DNA from: Candidatus Methylacidiphilum fumarolicum
GTDB taxonomy: Bacteria; Verrucomicrobiota; Verrucomicrobiia; Methylacidiphilales; Methylacidiphilaceae
DNA length: 64,000 nt
Direction of reading: 5' to 3'
NCBI RefSeq assembly: GCF_949774925.1
Contig: NZ_OX458932.1
Location: forward strand, 1,488,001 to 1,552,000
Both the position numbers and the translations under genes were made by a program. The notes beneath the pieces are model-generated. The model was given only the letters and a program-made list of their open reading frames with translations, ran no database searches and had not been told where the DNA came from. Below, piece by piece: positions 56,451-64,000 of the stretch (positions within the stretch are counted from its first letter, which is position 1; each line of letters begins with the position of its first letter).

Positions 56451-57092
56451 TCAATTTTTCACATAGTTGTTATTTTTTTGCACCACTCGGAATATTATTC
56501 CAATAATAATACATATTATAATGGCTATTATTGGAATTATCATAATTTTATATTTAATCCATGACAATATATTTCCACTATTTACTATAAATGGAAATAC
56601 AAAATTAACATTTTTATCTTCAATGAGGATGCCATATTGATTAAGTTTTGTTATTATTCCTTGATCACAGAATATATTTATTTTAGATATATATGATCCT
56701 GGCTTAAGATAAACACGCTTCCATATTACACCGTTTACCGGAACTTCTGACCATGAATAAAGATATTTATCAGGTTCATTTTTATATGTAATATATATGT
56801 TTATCTTATGATCATTTAAAATATTACCGATTCCTACTATATCGTATACTAATGAAACCATACCACTATGTGGGATTTTGTTGCAATAAGCATTCATAAA
56901 ACATCCTCGCTTATATGGTAGAGGATACTCTGGATAGATTGTAAAATGAGCCGCAAAGTAATTATTGACCACAAATCCACACTTATCATACGTTTCACAA
57001 TTCGATATAGCACATTTACATACAACAACATACATAATTATTATTACAGATATGCATCTATATATATAATTATGTTTCATTGAAATATACAT
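56451..57092 (-). CDS. PmoD-like periplasmic membrane protein downstream of pmoB
   Basis: The 213-residue protein has an N-terminal signal/TM segment, a periplasmic part of about 140 residues and a C-terminal TM helix (IMIIPIIAIIICIIIGIIF). The periplasmic part has a Cys- and Met-containing stretch (KRGCFMNAYCNKI) and a beta-rich core (VYLKPGSYISKINIFCDQG). This layout and the position directly after pmoB resemble PmoD of other methanotrophs, which binds copper as a membrane-anchored dimer. Sequence similarity to proteobacterial PmoD could not be tested. Codon use is extremely AT-rich, unlike pmoCAB. The pmoB stop abuts the ORF start. Confidence 0.55.
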   Translation of the reverse strand: MYISMKHNYIYRCISVIIIMYVVVCKCAISNCETYDKCGFVVNNYFAAHFTIYPEYPLPYKRGCFMNAYCNKIPHSGMVSLVYDIVGIGNILNDHKINIYITYKNEPDKYLYSWSEVPVNGVIWKRVYLKPGSYISKINIFCDQGIITKLNQYGILIEDKNVNFVFPFIVNSGNILSWIKYKIMIIPIIAIIICIIIGIIFRVVQKNNNYVKN

Positions 57093-58333
57093 TATTGAAA
57101 GACTGGAACGACAAACTGATCTGCTATAGCGATAATATTTCTATTCCCTGCTGTATCTCCGAAAAAGATGAGACCACCAAACCTACTGGAGGATTCCTTA
57201 TAAATTGTAGATAGTCTTTCTACTTCCCAAGCTGCACCTTGAGCTTTTATGTGTAACTGTTTTGTTTCACCAGGCAGAATGGGTTCATTGGGAGTAATTT
57301 GCAATTCTCCGCCATTGACTTCTGGCGAATCGGCTGGCCATTGATTGTCGGGAGCAGCCGGATTCAGAAAGGCAACATTAGCTGTTTGAAACCGTCGCAA
57401 ATAAACTTTTTCATTTCCTTTATTGGTTACAATTAAATCAAAATCGAGGCTCCGTTGCTGAACATAATAGGTTGCTTTACTGACTTTTGCCTCAACAAAT
57501 GTTGATTCCTTTGGCAAGGGATTAATTCTAACAAAGGTTTTTTGGAGGGGTATAACAATTGGAAACTGTTTGGAGGTAATAAAAGCCCCACCAAATACTA
57601 GTACAATAACAATAGCCAAGAATAAGAATCCAAACTTTTGATCTTGCTTGGTAACCAATTCGTCCTCTTTTTCCAAGTAGGCAAGCCCTAGTCTTGGAGC
57701 TGTTGGCTTAAGAATAAGCCAATAATAGAGCCATCCTATTCCTAACAATACCCAAAGGAAGGACCATCCCATGGCTCGACTTAATCCATAGTTTTCAAGA
57801 TTAATGGATTGTCCGGACAAGGTTTGGACTGTATTTGTAAATGGAGCAGAGGAAGGATCGATCGTGACTTTAATGGAAGGCCCTACGATGGGGCCAATAT
57901 CTTTAATATTCATGGTTACCCCTACTGGCCAAGTACCTGGTCTACGCGCGGTCAATACTTCTTTAAAGTCATAGGTGTCTCCAAGCTTTACGATCATGCT
58001 GGAAAACACTGGCTGGCCATTTACGACAGTTTCCTTGCGGACAAGCCTGGGGCCGGGTTCAAAGAAATTGATATAGGCAATACCAGAAAAACCAAGTTCA
58101 TGCGGCCATATAGGCAAAATCATGACTTTTCCAGTAACTACAAGATCTTCCCCTACTTTCAGATGATTCGAAGAGAAGCGAACATCGTAAAATTGGGCTG
58201 TTCGCATCCTCAGAATTGCTTCCTGAGCTCTTTCCCCTATTCCAGAGGCATAAAGGCAAGACGAAGCAATAATTGCAATTATTACAGTACATGCTAATAT
58301 TAATGTGTTTATAGAGTAATTATTTATTTTCAT
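57092..58333 (-). CDS. pmoB: Particulate methane monooxygenase subunit B without the CuB histidines
   Basis: PmoB is the periplasmic cupredoxin-domain subunit of pMMO. After a signal peptide, RAQEAILRMRTAQFYDV, PGPRLVRKE and TYDFKEVLTARRPGTWPVG align readily with the proteobacterial protein, as do the two TM helices and the second cupredoxin domain (FRTAN-like block, AWEVERLSTIY, SRFGGLIFFGDTAGNR). All histidines of the classical dinuclear/CuB site are absent. The equivalents of M. capsulatus (Bath) H33, H48, H137 and H139 are I32, Q47, P136 and G138, from the constant one-residue offset. This is a known trait of verrucomicrobial pMMO and implies that PmoB does not hold the active site here. 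Confidence 0.95.
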   Translation of the reverse strand: MKINNYSINTLILACTVIIAIIASSCLYASGIGERAQEAILRMRTAQFYDVRFSSNHLKVGEDLVVTGKVMILPIWPHELGFSGIAYINFFEPGPRLVRKETVVNGQPVFSSMIVKLGDTYDFKEVLTARRPGTWPVGVTMNIKDIGPIVGPSIKVTIDPSSAPFTNTVQTLSGQSINLENYGLSRAMGWSFLWVLLGIGWLYYWLILKPTAPRLGLAYLEKEDELVTKQDQKFGFLFLAIVIVLVFGGAFITSKQFPIVIPLQKTFVRINPLPKESTFVEAKVSKATYYVQQRSLDFDLIVTNKGNEKVYLRRFQTANVAFLNPAAPDNQWPADSPEVNGGELQITPNEPILPGETKQLHIKAQGAAWEVERLSTIYKESSSRFGGLIFFGDTAGNRNIIAIADQFVVPVFQ

Positions 58334-58378
58334 GGCAATTTTTTCCCCTTTAGCGTTTTTTCTTGAATGCTCTGATAT

Positions 58379-59128
58379 TTATATCTTCTTTACCCAACGA
58401 TTTCTGGTGCACTGATCTCCAATCCACCAAAAAATTGCATATATAAAAATACCAACAACACCACTGAAGAATATGGCTGGGCCTAAGGCTCCCCCTTCAA
58501 AGGTCCGAAGAGTCCCACTTTCAATCATTCTTAAATACTCAGGAATGGCAGAACGGACATAGGAAAATCCGATGTAATCGGCTAGACTCAAAGTTTGGCC
58601 TAAGGCTTCTAAGGGTTGATGAAATGGAGCAATCATCACCCAGTTAGCAGGGTAAAAGGTTAAGGCAAAAGCATAGGCACCAAAAAGATAAGTCAAGAGA
58701 AGTTTTCTAGATAAAAGCAGAACACAATCCGCAGCAATGGCACACGGAATGACAGTCTCTGGAAACAATTCATTCATTGGATAACTGAACCATCCCCACC
58801 AATTGACATATCTTTCAAACCATTGCCAGAGATTGATTCCTACCGCACATAGAGTCATTCCCATGGGAAGTCTAGCTTTAATCCAACAAGCTGCCTGAAC
58901 GCTGACTAACATCAACATATAGGAGATGACTCCTAAAATTGGAAAATAACGTCGATCTTTCCAATCTATCCAGAAGCTCCAGTCTCCTTCTAGTAATGAC
59001 TGAGAGGCGAATGTTCCGACTGTCACAGTCATTCCTATGATAACCCATGCTACAAACTGAATTCTTTTCCCAACTTCTAAACCTTCTTTTTGAAGTTCTG
59101 GGGAAGTCTTTATCGTCTGTGTTTGCAT
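58379..59128 (-). CDS. pmoA: Particulate methane monooxygenase subunit A
   Basis: PmoA is a membrane subunit of pMMO that contacts the metal sites of PmoC. LEGDWSFWIDWKDRRYFP is the universal PmoA/AmoA signature. INLWQWFERYVNWWGWFSYPMNELFPETVIP and FTYPANWV-like FYPANWVMIAPFHQPLE also match. Six to seven transmembrane helices are visible. The length of 249 residues is normal. It lies 45 bases before pmoB and 101 bases after pmoC, the canonical order pmoC-pmoA-pmoB. An SD (aaaggag) precedes the ATG. Confidence 0.96.
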   Translation of the reverse strand: MQTQTIKTSPELQKEGLEVGKRIQFVAWVIIGMTVTVGTFASQSLLEGDWSFWIDWKDRRYFPILGVISYMLMLVSVQAACWIKARLPMGMTLCAVGINLWQWFERYVNWWGWFSYPMNELFPETVIPCAIAADCVLLLSRKLLLTYLFGAYAFALTFYPANWVMIAPFHQPLEALGQTLSLADYIGFSYVRSAIPEYLRMIESGTLRTFEGGALGPAIFFSGVVGIFIYAIFWWIGDQCTRNRWVKKI

Positions 59129-59152
59129 TTTTCTCCTTTTTTTGTATTGCGG

Positions 59153-59174
59153 AAGGGAGAGTTGGCTCTCCCTT
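59153..59174 (-). promoter_or_regulatory. Perfect 9-bp stem-loop in the pmoC-pmoA gap
   Basis: The stem is AAGGGAGAG and CTCTCCCTT with a four-base loop. On the minus strand it is not followed by a U run, so it is unlikely to be a strong terminator. A second AAGGGAGAG lies just upstream (near 59180-59188), allowing alternative pairing. Similar hairpins between pmoC and pmoA in other methanotrophs or in nitrifiers are thought to set differential mRNA stability; the role here is inference. Confidence 0.6.
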
Positions 59175-59229
59175 GTTACTCTCCCTTCCTATTTTTAGTT
59201 GGTGACCGGGGAAATTGATGTTTTTAAAA

Positions 59230-60093
59230 TTACATCCCAGGTAATGTATGCACTGGATTGGTGGCTTCCTCAGGGTTTTCCATTGCCTCTGCAGCAGACA
59301 TGCATTTTTCACCAAAATAGGTGGCTTTTAGAACAGCAGCTATCCTTGGAAACATGTCAAATCCATTGCCTAAGAACCAAACAGCAGCCCATGCAAAAGG
59401 CACAAATGTCCAGTGCAACGGAGCTGCAAACCATTCTTCTAAAATCCAGGCACTATGTCCCCATTCGTTTTCTCCAATTAATGGAATAAACATTATCGGC
59501 CATGCTACTTCCATAACTAATGGCAGCAGCCATTTTTTGCCCATTACCGGAAGCCTTGTTCTGGTTAACATCAATCCGGCCACCCCAAAGTTAATGAAAA
59601 TAGGCCAGCTAAGATAAAAATTGAAAATATGGCTAGGAGTAAACTCTGTGTCCCTAATCATGGATGAATGCCATACTCCATCCTGTTCAACAAAAAAGAC
59701 CGCCCAGACCAAGCACCAAGCATACACTCCAAGGGTTATTAGCCAGTTAGAGTACCAGCGTTTCAATTCCTCTCCGGGATTTAGTTGTTCTAAATGACGA
59801 TCCCTATAGACAAACCAAATCCAACCCCATGTCAGTCCCCAAATGATAACATTCATTATTGTTATACCCCAGAAAAGATTCATCCAATAAGTCTGGAAGT
59901 CCTGTGAGGTATAATCAATTCCTTTGGATATCGCAAATGCTCTCTGATAAAGCATGCAAGCTCCATAGAAGAGCGATATCAATATGCAATAAAGATAGAA
60001 TCTCCAGTTATTAAAATATTCCTTTTTAGGCACCAGTTCAGCAACGGCTGATACATCCATTGCTCCAACTGTTGCTACTCTTTCATTAGCCAT
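59230..60093 (-). CDS. pmoC: Particulate methane monooxygenase subunit C with both metal sites
   Basis: PmoC carries the CuC and CuD sites of pMMO, which are now the leading candidates for the catalytic metal. Both ligand sets are present. EQDGVWH gives Asp138 and His142, and TEFTPSH gives His155 (Bath Asp156, His160, His173). ENEWGHSAWILEEWFAAPLH gives Asn209, His213 and His227 (Bath Asn227, His231, His245). All six keep the same offset of 18 residues. About six TM helices are visible. A strong SD (aaggaggata) precedes the ATG. It is the first gene of the pmoCAB operon and is divergent from the VOC gene. Confidence 0.97.
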   Translation of the reverse strand: MANERVATVGAMDVSAVAELVPKKEYFNNWRFYLYCILISLFYGACMLYQRAFAISKGIDYTSQDFQTYWMNLFWGITIMNVIIWGLTWGWIWFVYRDRHLEQLNPGEELKRWYSNWLITLGVYAWCLVWAVFFVEQDGVWHSSMIRDTEFTPSHIFNFYLSWPIFINFGVAGLMLTRTRLPVMGKKWLLPLVMEVAWPIMFIPLIGENEWGHSAWILEEWFAAPLHWTFVPFAWAAVWFLGNGFDMFPRIAAVLKATYFGEKCMSAAEAMENPEEATNPVHTLPGM

Positions 60094-60389
60094 ATACTAT
60101 CCTCCTTTTTTGTTTTTCTTTTTTTTTTTTTGCGTCTGTACGCTTAGACATATTTTTTCGAGCATAAGGTATGCCAATTTTAACATTTTTCTTTCATTGA
60201 GGATTAGTGCGTACATTCCTTTGGAAAATAAAGCTGAAATTTTTTCTGTTACTGTTGCATATTGCTACATATTGCATAGCTAAATGCATCATCTGCAGCA
60301 TTTCATTAACACGGATTTTGTCATTTCTTCCTGTATTTCTCAGATGGCACATTTTTTGCTCTGAATCGAACTAAAAGGAAGGAGGATTA
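60094..60389. promoter_or_regulatory. pmo promoter region with a 10-bp-phased direct repeat
   Basis: Two copies of CATATTGC lie at 60258-60265 and 60268-60275, exactly one helical turn apart. Their spacing and location upstream of pmoC make them a candidate operator. A long A-rich stretch (60103-60131 on the minus strand) is the pmoC leader. A GGAAGGAGG SD serves the VOC gene. No sigma-factor boxes were assigned. Confidence 0.35.
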
Positions 60390-60779
60390 ATGGTTCATCG
60401 TTTTTTACATGTCAGATATCGTGTCTCGAATTTGGAAAAAGCACTCTTTTATTTTGTCAATTTTCTTGGCCTTAAAGAAGTCGGAAGGATTACTTCTCCA
60501 AGAGGCTCTAAATTGGTTTTTTTACAAGCTCCAGAAAATGGAACACTGCTTGAACTCTGTGAGTATCCTGATAGTGGAAAAGTCATCGTACCTCCAGACT
60601 TAACGCATCTGGCTTTTTCTGTTAATGACCTTGAAGCAGCTCGCATCAAATGCAAGCAAATGGGATGGCCATTTACTGATGAAATTCAAAAAGCTGAAAA
60701 CGGACAGTATTTTACATTCATTGATGCCCCGGATGGCTATGAAATTGAACTGATACAAGAAGACAAGAAAAAGGAGTGA
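60390..60779 (+). CDS. Glyoxalase-I/VOC-type metalloprotein
   Basis: The protein matches glyoxalase I: FLHVRYRVSNLEKALFYFV, LLELCEYP, LTHLAFSVNDLEAARIKCK and DGYEIELIQ. These provide His7, a Glu, a second His and a second Glu, the four usual metal ligands. It may detoxify methylglyoxal, but VOC members vary. A strong SD (aaggaggat) precedes the ATG. The gene starts 33 bases before the subunit-3-like gene and could be in the same operon. Confidence 0.8.
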   Translation: MVHRFLHVRYRVSNLEKALFYFVNFLGLKEVGRITSPRGSKLVFLQAPENGTLLELCEYPDSGKVIVPPDLTHLAFSVNDLEAARIKCKQMGWPFTDEIQKAENGQYFTFIDAPDGYEIELIQEDKKKE

Positions 60780-60811
60780 ACTTTTGATTGGATAGATACA
60801 AAGGTTCAATT

Positions 60812-61387
60812 ATGAAAATATCTAGAAGAAAATTCTTCTTTTATTTTATTGGTGCTCTCTTTTTCGTAGAAAAAAAACAACAATTACTTAGTTCAAGTTG
60901 TTGTTCCGTAAACCCTTCTTTTTTTGGAACATCCAAGCTGATTGAAAATAATGTTCAAAATAACTTTCTTAATGATCTTCAACAAAAAAACCTCCAGAAG
61001 TTTATAGCAATCGTTGTTCCTCATCAGGGAGAGATCTTTGAAAAGGCAAGGAACATCTCGTATCATAACCTCCTTGAAAGTTGGTCTACCAACACAGATT
61101 CCAATAAAAAACACAAACTAGAAGCCTACTTGGATTTGCTGCAAAAATACGCTCAAGAATTAACCAAAAAAGACTTCTACCTGCTTTCATTGCCGGATGG
61201 AACTAATATAGTCAAAAAAACAGAAGACCAAAAGATATTTCAGGACCTTCTCAATCAGATCCTTTCTACCTTCTACAACAATAAAGGGGTATGGACAGCT
61301 ATTGGTTATCCTGGCCCCTCAATGAATGACAATGGGAAGTATCTTGGAGGTTATGTGAACAAAGGATTCGATCAACTCGATTGGTAG
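60812..61387 (+). CDS. Gluconate 2-dehydrogenase subunit 3-like protein
   Basis: The N-terminus MKISRRKFFFYFIGALFFV has an SRRKFF Tat-like twin Arg and a hydrophobic stretch, so the protein is exported. GVWTAIGYPGPSMNDNGKYLGGY, near the C-terminus, is the conserved end of gluconate 2-dehydrogenase subunit 3 (gamma) proteins. These subunits work with a GMC flavoprotein, encoded here by the next gene. I use the Met at 60812, as the longer reading from 60788 adds a non-conserved leader. The haem-c subunit of the classical complex is not nearby. Confidence 0.82.
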   Translation: MKISRRKFFFYFIGALFFVEKKQQLLSSSCCSVNPSFFGTSKLIENNVQNNFLNDLQQKNLQKFIAIVVPHQGEIFEKARNISYHNLLESWSTNTDSNKKHKLEAYLDLLQKYAQELTKKDFYLLSLPDGTNIVKKTEDQKIFQDLLNQILSTFYNNKGVWTAIGYPGPSMNDNGKYLGGYVNKGFDQLDW

Positions 61388-61425
61388 CATTAAAGCTCTT
61401 AAAAATTTAAAAATAAGATACAATT

Positions 61426-63006
61426 ATGGCCACAACATTTTCTAACGAAACAGTTGATGTATGCGTCATAGGAACAGGAGCCGGGGGAGGAAATCTAATC
61501 CGGGAGCTTTGTCTTCAAGGAGTTAAAGTGACAGCTCTAGAGGCAGGCCCACGGCTCGTTCCTGAAAAGGATTTTGAAAATGATGAATGGGCCATGTTCT
61601 TAAAGACAGCATGGCTTGATCCAAGGGAAACACAAGGAGAAGATATCACAGGCCTTGCAGCCTGGACATGTAAAACAGTTGGAGGAACGACTCTTCACTG
61701 GGCAGGAGCAGCATTACGCATTCAACCATGGGAATTTAAAGTAAAGTCTCTTTATGGAGAAATCCCTAAAGCTAATCTAGCTGACTGGCCAATCAACTAC
61801 GAAGATCTCTTACCATACTATGAAAAAGCTGAAAAAGCTTTAGGCGTTTCTGGACGAGTTATGCCTTTTCAACCTGGAAACACCAATTTTCTGGTCATGA
61901 AAAGAGGGGCTGAAAAACTTGGGATCCAAGCAACACCAGGTTTTATGGCTATCAATAGTATTCCTTTTGATGGACGGCCTCCCTGTGATCAATGCGGTTT
62001 CTGTTTTCAAGGATGTACAATTAAAGCAAAATGGAATGTTCTCTATGAGGCTATTCCCAAAGCAGAGCAAACAGGTAATTTAGATTTGAGGCCACAATGC
62101 CAAGCAATTCGTATTGAAACAGATTCTAGGAAAAAAGCAAGCAGCGTCATTTATGCAGACAGCCAAGGAAAGCTTCATCAACTTAAAGCAAAAGTGATCT
62201 GTGTTGCCTGCAACAGTATTGAAACAGCCAGGCTATTATTAAATTCAGAATCTTCTAAATTTCCTCATGGATTAGCTAACGGCAGTGGAATGGTTGGGAA
62301 AAATTATATGCGCCACTTAACTGCTTCTTCATATGCTCTATTTCCCAAACCCGTACACGCCTATAAGGGGATAACCATGATGGGACTTATAGACAATTTT
62401 GCCCAAAATGAGCCAAAGAGAGGCTTTGTGGGTGGATTTCATCTAGAAACAATTATGCTCGGACCAGCCTTTTTATCGATTTTTCTTAGGCCTGGTCCAA
62501 ATACTTCTACTCCTCAAGCAAGAGCCTTATGGGGTGAATCACTTAAGAACTTGATGGAGAACTACACCCATATTGCTGGCATGTGGATTGTTGGAGAAGA
62601 TCTTCCTCAACTGACCAACGGAGTTAGTTTACACAAAGAAAAAAAAGATCGATTCGGAATGCCTATTCCTGTCATTACATTTAATGATCATCCTAATGAT
62701 AAACGGATGCGCGAATATGCCTGGAAAAGGGCAAGAGAAATTTATGAGGCTGCAGGTGCAATAGAAGTCTATGATACTCCCCCTTATCCAGCGACTCATA
62801 ACTTAGGAACTTGCCGTATGGGAAATAATCCTGAAACCTCCGTGACAAATTCTTATGGTCAATGCCATGAAGTAAAAAATCTTTTCATATCTGACGGAAG
62901 CCTATTTCCTACAGGAGCTTGTGAAAACCCCACGTTGACTATATCCGCTTTGGCAATTCGACAAGCCGAATACATTATAAGGGAAATGAAAGCATTAAGA
63001 CTTTGA
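61426..63006 (+). CDS. GMC-family FAD oxidoreductase (gluconate dehydrogenase-like)
   Basis: The FAD-binding motif is VCVIGTGAGGGNLIREL with LEAG eight residues later. A four-Cys stretch PPCDQCGFCFQGC could bind an Fe-S cluster, as in subunit-containing GMC enzymes. PATHNLGTCRMG carries the catalytic His, and TGACENPTLTISALAIRQ the FAD-contacting end. The length of 526 residues is normal. Together with the subunit-3 gene it should oxidise a sugar, sugar acid or alcohol and pass electrons to a respiratory chain. The native substrate is not predictable. It is 38 bases after the subunit-3 gene and 31 bases before glcD. Confidence 0.9.
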   Translation: MATTFSNETVDVCVIGTGAGGGNLIRELCLQGVKVTALEAGPRLVPEKDFENDEWAMFLKTAWLDPRETQGEDITGLAAWTCKTVGGTTLHWAGAALRIQPWEFKVKSLYGEIPKANLADWPINYEDLLPYYEKAEKALGVSGRVMPFQPGNTNFLVMKRGAEKLGIQATPGFMAINSIPFDGRPPCDQCGFCFQGCTIKAKWNVLYEAIPKAEQTGNLDLRPQCQAIRIETDSRKKASSVIYADSQGKLHQLKAKVICVACNSIETARLLLNSESSKFPHGLANGSGMVGKNYMRHLTASSYALFPKPVHAYKGITMMGLIDNFAQNEPKRGFVGGFHLETIMLGPAFLSIFLRPGPNTSTPQARALWGESLKNLMENYTHIAGMWIVGEDLPQLTNGVSLHKEKKDRFGMPIPVITFNDHPNDKRMREYAWKRAREIYEAAGAIEVYDTPPYPATHNLGTCRMGNNPETSVTNSYGQCHEVKNLFISDGSLFPTGACENPTLTISALAIRQAEYIIREMKALRL

Positions 63007-63037
63007 GAATTGCTCGATGAGCTTTTTATTGTGATTT

Positions 63038-64000
63038 ATGGCTAGTCTAAACTTTTCCAACGAAGCTCTAAAGAGTTTGATCGATCATTTTCCTGAAAGC
63101 TCCCTTTTAATTTCCAAAGAAGATCTTATCCCTTATAGCTTCGATGCTACAGCTACTTTTTATCATGCTCCGCTGGCTGTCTTATTCCCTTCTTCTATTG
63201 AAGATATTCTCTGGGTCCTGCAATGGGCCAAATCAAACCACGCTTGCATTCTTCCTCGAGGATCTGGAACAAGCTTAAGTGGTGCCGCTGTGCCTCAAAA
63301 GAACTCCATAGTTCTTTCTATGACCAAATGGAATAAAATTTTAGAAGCAGATCCTTATAACTTGACCCTCTTGGTCGAACCTGGCATTACCACCCAAGCT
63401 GTACAAGAGGAAGCCGCTAAGTTTTCTCTTTTTTATCCGCCCGATCCTGGCTCCTATAAAATTTCGACCATAGGTGGCAATGTGGGACATAATTCTGGAG
63501 GGATTCGAGGATTAAAATATGGCGTAACAAGAAATTACGTCTTAGGAATGGAGGTCGTATTGCCAAATGGCCAGGTGATATGGTTAGGGAACAAATGCGT
63601 AAAAGACTCCGCAGGCTATTCACTAAAGGATCTTTTTATAGGCTCGGAAGGTACGCTTGGTATTGTTACTAAAGTATTGCTTCGACTTATTCCAAAACCA
63701 CAAGAAAGGCAGGTTATACTAGCTTCTTTCCCCACCCTTGAAGTAGCATCAGAAGCTACATCAGCAATCATAAAAGCAGCCTTAATCCCTAGTGCTCTAG
63801 AGTTTCTTGATCAAAAGACAATTGAGTGTATCGAATCCTATTCACCAGCAGGTTTTCCCAAAGAAAGCCAAGCCGTATTGCTCATTGAATCGGATGGCCA
63901 CCCTCAAGCGGTCCGGGATGAAATCACTCGGATCAGTCAAGTCCTTAAACAATATGGTCCATTGGAAATTAGAATCGCTGAAAATCCTAAGCAACAAGAA
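63038..64000 (+). CDS. glcD: Glycolate oxidase FAD subunit GlcD (partial, runs off the window)
   Basis: The reading frame from the ATG at 63038 is open to the end of the window (321 codons seen of about 460). PRGSGTSLSGAAVPQ is the FAD-pyrophosphate loop of the PCMH fold. IGGNVGHNSGGIRGLKYGVTRNYVLG and IGSEGTLGIVTKVLLRLIPKP are highly conserved in GlcD. It oxidises glycolate to glyoxylate, usually with GlcE and GlcF. Glycolate arises from the oxygenase side reaction of Rubisco, so this fits a Calvin-cycle methanotroph. The aminotransferase at 27.6 kb could take the glyoxylate on. The missing 3' end should bring the FAD-oxidase C-terminal domain. Confidence 0.9.
   Translation, partial: MASLNFSNEALKSLIDHFPESSLLISKEDLIPYSFDATATFYHAPLAVLFPSSIEDILWVLQWAKSNHACILPRGSGTSLSGAAVPQKNSIVLSMTKWNKILEADPYNLTLLVEPGITTQAVQEEAAKFSLFYPPDPGSYKISTIGGNVGHNSGGIRGLKYGVTRNYVLGMEVVLPNGQVIWLGNKCVKDSAGYSLKDLFIGSEGTLGIVTKVLLRLIPKPQERQVILASFPTLEVASEATSAIIKAALIPSALEFLDQKTIECIESYSPAGFPKESQAVLLIESDGHPQAVRDEITRISQVLKQYGPLEIRIAENPKQQE

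Noticed and set aside
1-64000. CRISPR array
   Set aside because: No regularly spaced short repeats were found by reading the window.

Overview
The window looks like a chromosomal segment of an acidophilic verrucomicrobial methanotroph close to Methylacidiphilum. The evidence is a pmoCAB operon whose PmoB lacks the classical copper histidines, a group 1d-type uptake [NiFe] hydrogenase, an NAD-dependent formate dehydrogenase, glycogen-metabolism genes and an AT-rich base composition. Genus placement is inference from protein features; no database search was run.

Layout. 0.3-3.7 kb: umuDC, then an internally deleted IS200/IS605 relic. 4-13 kb: a GT4 glycosyltransferase, a tiny membrane ORF, an Slp-like protein, an Lhr helicase relic, a multi-wHTH protein, a kinase-fold protein without its catalytic Asp, a SixA-like phosphatase, a coiled-coil protein and a P1B-type ATPase. 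13.4-20.4 kb: an exported protein with two internal repeats, then the hydrogenase operon (small and large subunits, cytochrome b, HupH), divergent from fdh, which ends in a strong terminator. 20.4-31.3 kb: rhomboid, FIST, VanZ and VOC proteins, an alpha-glucan group (GT4, GH57, GH13), an aminotransferase, an ArsC-like protein and a bufferin-type copper-peptide operon (bufA-bufB-bufC). 31.3-38.2 kb: an IS605-like relic, glgX, a methyltransferase, a GH15 glucoamylase and wrbA.

38.8-45.5 kb holds two direct copies of a 2.4-kb cassette of unknown function. Gene A encodes an exported protein with a variable middle. Gene B encodes a protein with TraB/ChaN/Tiki-like motifs. The leaders are nearly identical, and gene B of copy 1 is frameshifted. 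46-53 kb: a TonB-dependent receptor, tRNA-Ala(GGC), a decayed TnpB, and recG cut short by a 741-bp duplication of the wrbA region. 53-60.1 kb, all on the minus strand: pmoC, pmoA, pmoB, a PmoD-like gene, ppsA and a barrel-like protein. 60.4-64 kb: a VOC protein, a gluconate-dehydrogenase-like subunit 3, a GMC oxidoreductase and a partial glcD.

Together the genes describe C1/H2 respiration (pMMO, formate dehydrogenase, hydrogenase), copper and metal handling (bufferin, P1B ATPase, TonB receptor, PmoD-like), carbon storage as alpha-glucan, and disposal of glycolate and glyoxylate (glcD, aminotransferase). Several IS605-type relics and gene-scale duplications mark the accessory stretches.
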